Shown here: in pieces, positions 40,858 to 46,090 of the stretch
Layout: every line of letters starts with the position of its first letter
Numbering within the stretch: the first letter of the stretch is position 1
From: Candidatus Zipacnadia bacterium
GTDB taxonomy: Bacteria; Armatimonadota; Zipacnadia; Zipacnadales; UBA5352
Assembly: GCA_029820045.1 (NCBI GenBank)
Contig: JALGVE010000004.1
Span: 1-46,090, forward strand
Length of the DNA: 46,090 bases
Direction of reading: 5' to 3'
Program-made: the position numbers and the translations under genes
Notes under the pieces: model-generated
The model's database searches: none
Told to the model about the DNA's origin: nothing
The model's input: only the letters and a program-made list of their open reading frames with translations

Positions 40858-41881
40858 CCCCGCCGTGAACGAACATGCAGTCGCCGTAGCTGTAGAAGCG
40901 ATAGCCGACGCGCACGGCCTCCTCGTATGCCGCCAGGATGCGCTCCCGCCCGGCGAAGGCGGACACCATCATCAGCAACGTTGAGCGCGGCAGGTGAAAG
41001 TTGGTCAGCATCGCCTGCACCGCGCGGAAACGGTACCCCGGATAGATGAACAGCTCGCTGCGTCCTTCTCCGGCGCGGATCGCGCCCCCCTCATCGGCGG
41101 CCGTCTCCAGCGCGCGCGTGGCGGTAGTGCCGACGGCGACGAGCCTGCCGGTACGGGCGTTGATGACGTCGGCAAGTTGCTTGGGCACGCGGTAGTGCTC
41201 CGCGTGCATCTCGTGTTCCTCAACGTGCTCGACGCGCACGGGCTGAAAGGTACCCAGGCCGACGTGAAGGGTCAGATAGCCGATGGTAACGCCACGGGCG
41301 GCGACGGCTTCGAGCAGTTCCGGCGTGAAGTGCAGGCCGGCGGTGGGCGCGGCGGCCGCGCCCGGCTCGCGCGCGTACACCGTCTGATAACGCTTGCGGT
41401 CATCCGGCTCAGCCTCGCGCCGGATGTACGGCGGAAGCGGCGGCCTCCCTATCTCCTCCAGCAGCGGCAGCAGTTCGCCCTCGTGAGCAAGCTCGACAAT
41501 CCTGACGCCATCCGCTTCAGTTGCGGTCACGGTGGCGCGCAGCCGCCCACCGCCGAACTCGACCACCCGCCCCTTCTTCATCCAGCGCGCCGGACGCGCC
41601 AGCGCCCGCCACCGAGAGCCTCCCACCGGCTCCAGGAGGAGCAGCTCCAGGTCGCCGCCGCTTGGGCGGCGGCCCTTGAGGCGCGCGGGAATGACGCGCG
41701 TGTCATTGAGCACGAGCACGTCGCCCGGGCGCAGCAGTTCCACTATCTGCGGGAAGCGGCGGTGCGTGACCTCGCCGGTGTCTCGCCTTAGCTCCAGCAG
41801 CCGCGAGGCGTCGCGCCGCTCTGCAGGGTACTGAGCGATACGGTCCGGTGGCAGCTCATAGTCGAAGTCGTCAACGCGCAA
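40790..41881 (-). CDS. queA: S-adenosylmethionine:tRNA ribosyltransferase-isomerase (QueA)
   Basis: The protein matches QueA throughout: RVDDFDYELPPDRIAQYPAERRDASRLL, LNDTRVIPARLKG, LLLEPVGGSRWRAL, PPYIRREAEPDD, YQTVYAREPGAAAAPTAGLHFT, HVGLGTFQPVR, MLTNFHLPRSTLLMMVSAFAG, and a normal end at YRFYSYGDCMFV. The TTG at 41881 is chosen because it yields MRVDDFDYELP, the standard family N-terminus; a GTG at 41890 is an alternative. After FV there are about 25 extra residues (HGGDPTTDIRHPTEG...) encoded by the GTCGGAT repeat. It forms epoxyqueuosine from preQ1-tRNA, following Tgt. Confidence 0.92.
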   Translation of the reverse strand: MRVDDFDYELPPDRIAQYPAERRDASRLLELRRDTGEVTHRRFPQIVELLRPGDVLVLNDTRVIPARLKGRRPSGGDLELLLLEPVGGSRWRALARPARWMKKGRVVEFGGGRLRATVTATEADGVRIVELAHEGELLPLLEEIGRPPLPPYIRREAEPDDRKRYQTVYAREPGAAAAPTAGLHFTPELLEAVAARGVTIGYLTLHVGLGTFQPVRVEHVEEHEMHAEHYRVPKQLADVINARTGRLVAVGTTATRALETAADEGGAIRAGEGRSELFIYPGYRFRAVQAMLTNFHLPRSTLLMMVSAFAGRERILAAYEEAVRVGYRFYSYGDCMFVHGGDPTTDIRHPTEGTGRTTNSGSR

Positions 41882-41935
41882 GGCGGACACCGTTGGCAGC
41901 TTCGCGGATACCCGACCTAGGACCTCCCGGCTTGC

Positions 41936-42225
41936 ACCGGACGTCCGACCACCGATCACCGACTAACCCCCATTACTTGCCGGCTCAGGCCCGGGGCCTA
42001 TCCGGGGCGGTGGGCCGTTGGGTAGGGGTGGCTGAGGCTGGCGCAACACAGTCCGCTATCAGCGGAAATGGCGGACAGTCCAGGACAACCACAACAACAG
42101 GGCACTGTGCCCGATTCCCGCCGCCTCTCATGCCGCCAATGAATAATCGGGGCTGAAGGCACGCGGCGAACGAGAAACAGGGGAGGTCGGCGGTCGGTAG
42201 TCGGAGGTCGGAGGTCGGAGGTCGG
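41936..42225. repeat. GTCGG-type short tandem arrays in the queA/ceramidase divergent gap
   Basis: ACGTCCGACCACCGATCACC at about 41941-41960 and GGTCGGCGGTCGGTAGTCGG at 42185-42204, continuing as three GGTCGGA words to 42225, bracket this 401-bp gap. Between them are GC-rich sequence and a small TCCGCT-ATC-AGCGGA hairpin. No gene is supported. Confidence 0.6.
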
Positions 42226-42282
42226 CGAAGACTCCCCGGGCGACATTATCCCCGACGACGGAAACGCAGCAGGAGGCGGGTC

Positions 42283-43596
42283 ATGTCCGCACAACTCCTT
42301 GCCGGAGCGGCTAAGAGCGTCATCACGCCGCCGGTGGGCATAGACCTCAGCGGCTTCGGCGGAAGAGAGGGCCCATCGGAGGGCGTGCACGATGATCTCC
42401 GCGCTGGGGCGCTGTGTCTGGAGGCGGGGGGGAGCGTCGTGCTGATGACCGCCGACCTCATAGGCCTCGACAGCGATAGCGTAGCGGAGGTCCGGGAGAG
42501 CATTGCGGCTCGCACGACGGTCCCGGCCGGCAACGTAATGATCACGTGCTCACACACGCACTCGGGTCCCGCGACGCCATGCCTGCCCACCCTTGGGCGG
42601 CCCGATGCTCAGTACATGGCGATGCTCAAGCGCAAGCTGGCGGATGTGGCCGTTGAGGCCTGGGAACAGCGGTCGCCGGCCCGCTGGGGCGTGGGTCGGG
42701 AAGAGGTGCTGGTGGGCATAAACCGCCGCGAGAGGAGGAGCGGGCAGATTGTGCTCGGACGCAACGAGGCTGGCACGACGGCCCCCTACGTTGACGTGTT
42801 GCGGGTAGACGCGGGCTCGAGGGAGCCGATGGCCATCTGGATGTGCCATCCGGCGCACGGTGTGACCATGGGCGGCGACAACCTCCTCATCAGCGCCGAC
42901 TGGCCCGGCTACGCGCAGCGCGCGGTGGAGCGTATCTACCCGGGTTCGGTGGCGCTCTTTGCCCAGGGCTGTGCCGGGAACATCAACAGCGAGCCGAAGG
43001 GGACCTTCGAGATCGCGCAGGAGCAGGGCGAGAGGATGGGAAGGGCCGTCGAGAAAGCCGTGGACGCCACGACGACCGAGAGCGCCGCGGAGGTAGCAGT
43101 TGCCAGCGAGACGCTCCAGCTTCCGCTCTTCGACCCGCCGCCGGTGGATGAGGCGAGGGCCACCGCCGAGCAGATCAGGCGCGAACGCGACGAGAAGTGG
43201 GACGGGGCGAACTACGGCTGGCGCATCTTGCTCGACGGCCTGGTGGACTGGGCGCAGAGCGTGCTAGAGCTGGCCGAGGCCGGCGCCACGGACCTGACGC
43301 GAGACTTCGAAGTCCAGGCGGTGCGCGTCGGCGACTTCGGGATAGTCGGGCTGCCGGGCGAGGTGTTCGTGGAGTACGCCCTGAACATAGATCGCGAGTC
43401 GCCCTGTCGGCTCACGGCGGTTCCGGCATACACCAACGGGAACATCGGCTACGTGCCGACCGCTGCCGCCTATCCTGAGGGTGGCTATGAGGTTGAGACC
43501 GCCATCCGTTACTACGGCACGATGATGCTGAGACCGGAATCCGAGCAGATCATCCTGCGAAGCGCCCAGGAGCTTCTCCGCGAAGTATGCGCGTAG
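42283..43596 (+). CDS. Neutral/alkaline ceramidase-like hydrolase domain protein
   Basis: The N-terminal region LAGAAKSVITPPVGIDLSGFGGR and the motifs ITCSHTHSGPAT, WMCHPAHGVTMGGDN, ISADWPGYA and FAQGCAGNINS match the N-terminal domain of the neutral/alkaline non-lysosomal ceramidase family, with His residues suited to zinc binding. It lacks a signal peptide and the C-terminal immunoglobulin-like domain of true ceramidases, and at 437 residues is shorter. Many such bacterial proteins are of unknown substrate. AGGAGG lies six bases before the ATG. It probably acts in the cytoplasm on an amide or ester bond. Confidence 0.7.
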   Translation: MSAQLLAGAAKSVITPPVGIDLSGFGGREGPSEGVHDDLRAGALCLEAGGSVVLMTADLIGLDSDSVAEVRESIAARTTVPAGNVMITCSHTHSGPATPCLPTLGRPDAQYMAMLKRKLADVAVEAWEQRSPARWGVGREEVLVGINRRERRSGQIVLGRNEAGTTAPYVDVLRVDAGSREPMAIWMCHPAHGVTMGGDNLLISADWPGYAQRAVERIYPGSVALFAQGCAGNINSEPKGTFEIAQEQGERMGRAVEKAVDATTTESAAEVAVASETLQLPLFDPPPVDEARATAEQIRRERDEKWDGANYGWRILLDGLVDWAQSVLELAEAGATDLTRDFEVQAVRVGDFGIVGLPGEVFVEYALNIDRESPCRLTAVPAYTNGNIGYVPTAAAYPEGGYEVETAIRYYGTMMLRPESEQIILRSAQELLREVCA

Positions 43597-43652
43597 GGCT
43601 CAGAGCAGGGGCAAACGGGAACTCGGCGCGGCTGCGGGAACGTTGTATTGCG

Positions 43653-43769
43653 TAGACAGGGGAATGCCATTCGAGATGATGGGAGAGACGTTCCTGTCTG
43701 CCATCCCGCCCGCTGGGCGGGACCACTGCCATCATTGGTGATCGAGACTGCCACAGACAAGAATGTCTG
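43653..43769. repeat. Palindromes between ceramidase-like and HEAT genes
   Basis: A degenerate pair at about 43653-43669 and 43686-43699 (AGACG-TTCC-TGTCT), the hairpin TCCCGCCC-GCT-GGGCGGGA (43704-43722), and CAGACAAGAATGTCTG (43754-43769) followed by CGCCACCG. The first and last belong to the GGAATG family of 26227-26292. Confidence 0.7.
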
Positions 43770-43804
43770 CGCCACCGGACGACACAGAGAGGGCGAGGGA
43801 GCGC

Positions 43805-45229
43805 ATGAGAGCGAACCTGACTGGCGTACTCATTGCCGTCATCACCGCGCTGGGGGCCTGGTATCTCACGGGATGTCGGGAGCAGGCCGCGGACACGGCG
43901 GCGCAAGAGAAAGAGGCGCCCGCTGAGAAGCAAGTCGCGGAGAAAGGCCAGTCTGAGGAGACTCAAGAGGCCGCTGAGCCCGCTCCTGAGGAGCAAGACC
44001 TCAAGGAGATCGAGGACCTGGGCGGGGTGCTGGCGGCGGGCTCGGAGGAGGTCCGCCGGAAGGCCCTCAAGGCGCTGACAGACACCCTCCTGAACGGTGA
44101 AGCGCCTGATGCCCGGGTAGCCGCGGCGCAGGCGCTGAAGGCTATGCCTGACGAGGCCGCACGGGACCTGCTCCGGGCCGCCAGGAATGACGTAGCCCCC
44201 GAGGTGCGGGTGGCCGCCGTCGAGGCCCTGGCAGGTGCGACGCCCACGCCGTGGCTGCACGAGCAACTCGCGCGGTTGCGCCATACGGATGACGCGACGG
44301 TGCGCGCTGCCGCGTTCCGCACAGAGATGAGCATTCGGCTCAATGATCCGGACAAGGAAAGCGGCATGAGATGGTTGATTGCTCAGCTTGGCGACCGCAA
44401 CGACGACGCCAGCGCGCAGACAGCCATCCAGTTGAAGCTACAAGGCGCGGATGCCTTGCCCTATCTGATTGAGGCCCTGAAGACTAGCAAGAAGGCGGCG
44501 CAGCGAGAGGTGGCGGCATGCGTCATCGGCCTCATCTGCGCCGGCACCAGCCCTCAGCAGCACGAGTTCGCCAAGCTCGCTATGACGCAGTACAAGCACG
44601 GGATTGCCGAGCCCGGTCCCGCGAATCTGGAGGGTGTGAAGCCCTTAGAGCAGGCGCTCAGCGAGGACCCGTCCGCGGAGGTGCGTGCCGTTGCCGCCCA
44701 GGGCCTGGGCTATCTGGGGCAGAGGAGTTCGGCGAAGGTCCTGGGCAAGGCCTTGCACGACCCCGCTGAGATAGTGCGCTGGTGGGCCGCGTCCTCGCTC
44801 GTCACGGTCCCGGCAAGTGACGTGGTGACGGACATCGCGGACGCTGTTGTCAACGATGAATCGGAGCGAGTGCGGAGGGCTGCAGTGCGGGCACTGGGGT
44901 GGGTTGAGAGCAGCGAGACAGTTGTGATGGCGCTGGTACACGCGACCTACGATAAGAGCGCCGACGTCCGGCGCGCAGCCGCCACCCAGCTAGGCCGCAT
45001 TGCTGATCCCAAGGCTGCGACGGCGCTGGTGCGGCTCTTCCGGGACGAGGATGAAGACGTGCGATGGGCGGCGGTTCTCGCGGTGGGCAACCTGAAGGAC
45101 CCGCAGACGGTGCCCAGCCTGACCGAGGCCCTCCGCGACCCGAGCCCGATGGTCGCCAACGCCGCCGAACGTGCCCTGCAGAAGATGGGAATCGCCGAGC
45201 GCCGCTACGGAACTCGCGACGAGCTGTAG
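43805..45229 (+). CDS. HEAT-repeat lipoprotein
   Basis: The ATG at 43805 begins MRANLTGVLIAVITALGAWY followed by lipobox LTGC, a lipoprotein signal. An in-frame ATG at 43763 lies inside a palindrome and would spoil the signal, so it was rejected. A charged Glu/Lys/Ala linker of about 50 residues leads to repeated two-helix units ending in forms such as EVRVAAVEALAG, EVRAVAAQGLGYLG, RVRRAAVRALGWV, DVRRAAATQLGRIA and DVRWAAVLAVGNL, that is HEAT/PBS-lyase-type repeats. It should be a membrane-anchored protein-interaction scaffold. Partner unknown. The gene ends 20 bases before a strong terminator hairpin. Confidence 0.8.
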   Translation: MRANLTGVLIAVITALGAWYLTGCREQAADTAAQEKEAPAEKQVAEKGQSEETQEAAEPAPEEQDLKEIEDLGGVLAAGSEEVRRKALKALTDTLLNGEAPDARVAAAQALKAMPDEAARDLLRAARNDVAPEVRVAAVEALAGATPTPWLHEQLARLRHTDDATVRAAAFRTEMSIRLNDPDKESGMRWLIAQLGDRNDDASAQTAIQLKLQGADALPYLIEALKTSKKAAQREVAACVIGLICAGTSPQQHEFAKLAMTQYKHGIAEPGPANLEGVKPLEQALSEDPSAEVRAVAAQGLGYLGQRSSAKVLGKALHDPAEIVRWWAASSLVTVPASDVVTDIADAVVNDESERVRRAAVRALGWVESSETVVMALVHATYDKSADVRRAAATQLGRIADPKAATALVRLFRDEDEDVRWAAVLAVGNLKDPQTVPSLTEALRDPSPMVANAAERALQKMGIAERRYGTRDEL

Positions 45230-45249
45230 GCCCCATGACCGCATGGAAT

Positions 45250-45285
45250 CACAGAGCACCTCGCTCACGTGCGAGGTGCTCTGTG
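45250..45285. terminator. Strong hairpin between convergent genes
   Basis: CACAGAGCACCTCGC (45250-45264) and its perfect 15-base complement (45271-45285) flank a six-base loop. It lies 20 bases past the HEAT stop and 37 bases beyond the end of the opposing gene. No T-run is present, but the stem is the strongest in the window. Confidence 0.6.
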
Positions 45286-45322
45286 CCATTGATGGTGGCG
45301 TAGGCCAGGCCAACCCCTGGGG

Positions 45323-46090
45323 TCACCTGAGCGCGGTGAGGTTTCCGTCCGCGCTGCTGACTGCTATCTCCTGGCTCCCGTCCCCGTTCACGTCCGCGGC
45401 GACGACCTTGAGCGCCGCATCCCCAGCCTCGAATCGGCCCACTATGCTGCCAGCCGCCGGGTCAATCAGGTAGACACTCCCGTCATCAGTCACAGCCGCC
45501 ACGCGCTGGCCCTCCGGGCGCGCCACGGTAGCGACATCCAGGACCGGGAAGCCCAGGTTAGTCCGCCAGACGAGTTGCCCCTCGCCGTCAACCGCGTAGA
45601 GGTTGAAGCTCTTCGAGGCAACGACGAGCGTCTTCGCGCCCTCCTCAGGGCCGACCGCCGCCAGGGCGGTTACCTCATCTCCCGTATTGAACTGCCAGAG
45701 AAGCTTGCCCTCGGCGGACAGACCTCCGGCACGCCGTCGCCGGTGAGGTCAGCCGCGAGGGCGTCGTTCACCCCCGGCCCGGTGCGCGTCGAGTATGAGA
45801 ACAGCTTCGTGCCGTCCGGCTTCGCCACCGGCCACCAGTAGTACTCGGTGCCGCAGATGACCTCGTCCTTGCCGTCGCCGTCCAGGTCCGCCGCAGCGCC
45901 CGCGGTGGAGCGGTGGACGCTCTCGTAGTACCACAGCTCCTTACCCTCAGCGTCCAGCGCATAGTACCGCCAGTTGTCAGCGCCGGCGATCACCGCCTGT
46001 GTGCCGTTGCCGGTGAGGTCGGCCGGGAAGACACACCTGACATGGCCGGTGCTCTTGTAACGCGGGACCTCGAAGGTCCAGAGTTCTTCA
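45323..46090 (-). pseudogene. PQQ/FG-GAP-type beta-propeller protein, frameshifted, 5' end outside window
   Basis: The reading frame is open at the window edge (EELWTFEVPRYKSTGHV...) and shows repeated propeller units: FPADLTGNGTQAVIAGADNWRYYALD, AADLDGDGKDEVICGTEYYW, AADLTGDGVPEV. It then runs out of frame and stops at 45670. A second frame resumes with LSAEGKLLWQFNTGD near 45720 and continues through YAVDGEGQLVW and AADVNGDGSQEIAVSS to a stop at 45323. The two parts fit one gene with a lesion near 45715-45725, where part of a strand also seems missing. It may be a true pseudogene or a sequencing or assembly error. No lipid or secretion signal can be judged. Confidence 0.6.

Noticed and set aside
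8741-43769. Integron attC sites as the source of the palindromes
   Set aside because: The hairpins lack the attC core sites and occur without cassettes or an integrase; several families coexist.
43763-43804. Earlier start of the HEAT lipoprotein at 43763
   Set aside because: That ATG is the loop and arm of a palindrome and would place 14 charged residues before the lipoprotein signal.
1-46090. tRNA, rRNA or riboswitch genes
   Set aside because: No T-arm/acceptor combination, rRNA segment or known riboswitch core was recognised on reading. A covariance search was not possible here.

Overview
The window is GC-rich bacterial chromosome carrying about 30 genes on both strands. No rRNA, tRNA, transposase, integrase, phage gene or CRISPR array was found. 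The mix of genes suggests an uncultured soil or groundwater heterotroph: two DUF4838-type glycosidase-like proteins, a clan GH-A glycosidase-like protein, a PHP/DUF3604 remnant, a ceramidase-like hydrolase, an MttB-family methyltransferase and a GlcD-GlcE fusion. Planctomycetota, Armatimonadota or a related candidate phylum is my best guess. That placement is inference only.

Layout. 1-3111: the end of a metallohydrolase-like gene, convergent with a secreted glycosidase-like gene. 3583-7348: an iron operon, with a Fur-family repressor, FeoB and a DtxR/FeoA protein behind a good sigma-70-type promoter whose start region overlaps a Fur-like palindrome. 7478-11387: a GNAT acetyltransferase, then an operon of HAD phosphatase, CobU-like protein and Gfo/Idh dehydrogenase. 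11722-26096: a long minus-strand run read in the order miaB, mutS, ilvA, DUF4838 glycosidase, mutL, glcD-glcE fusion, glcF and a TPR lipoprotein. 26309-32223: more minus-strand genes (MttB-like, endonuclease Q, a zinc phospholipase/nuclease-like protein and a xylose-isomerase-like protein). 32519-34874: a lipoyl-less E2 catalytic domain and a PfkB sugar kinase. 35282-38572: a second, larger DUF4838 protein. 38844-41881: an orphan OmpR-type response regulator with an apparent CTG start, then tgt and queA for queuosine. 42283-46090: a ceramidase-like protein, a HEAT-repeat lipoprotein, and a frameshifted beta-propeller gene cut by the window edge.

The most unusual signal is a population of short palindromes in nearly every intergenic gap. 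They fall into a few families, each with a constant loop and flank but a variable stem. Where the stem differs between copies, both arms have changed together, so pairing is kept. They usually occur as two hairpins in inverted orientation, sometimes with an additional outer inverted repeat. One block of 95 bp carrying two hairpins is repeated four times at 33246-33612. The same kinds of element also lie inside genes: about 58 codons inserted in frame in the PfkB kinase, two 22-base hairpins in the second DUF4838 gene, and a different GTCGG-rich repeat forming the C-terminal tail of QueA. This resembles the logic of Rickettsia palindromic elements and of REP/BIME sequences, but no mobilising enzyme is visible here.

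How the genes may work together. Fur and the DtxR/FeoA protein probably control and assist ferrous iron uptake through FeoB. MutS, MutL and endonuclease Q would cover mismatch and deaminated-base repair. GlcDE and GlcF would oxidise glycolate or another 2-hydroxy acid. The glycosidase-like, isomerase, kinase and dehydrogenase genes fit scavenging of plant or microbial polysaccharide sugars. These links are inferred from families and position.
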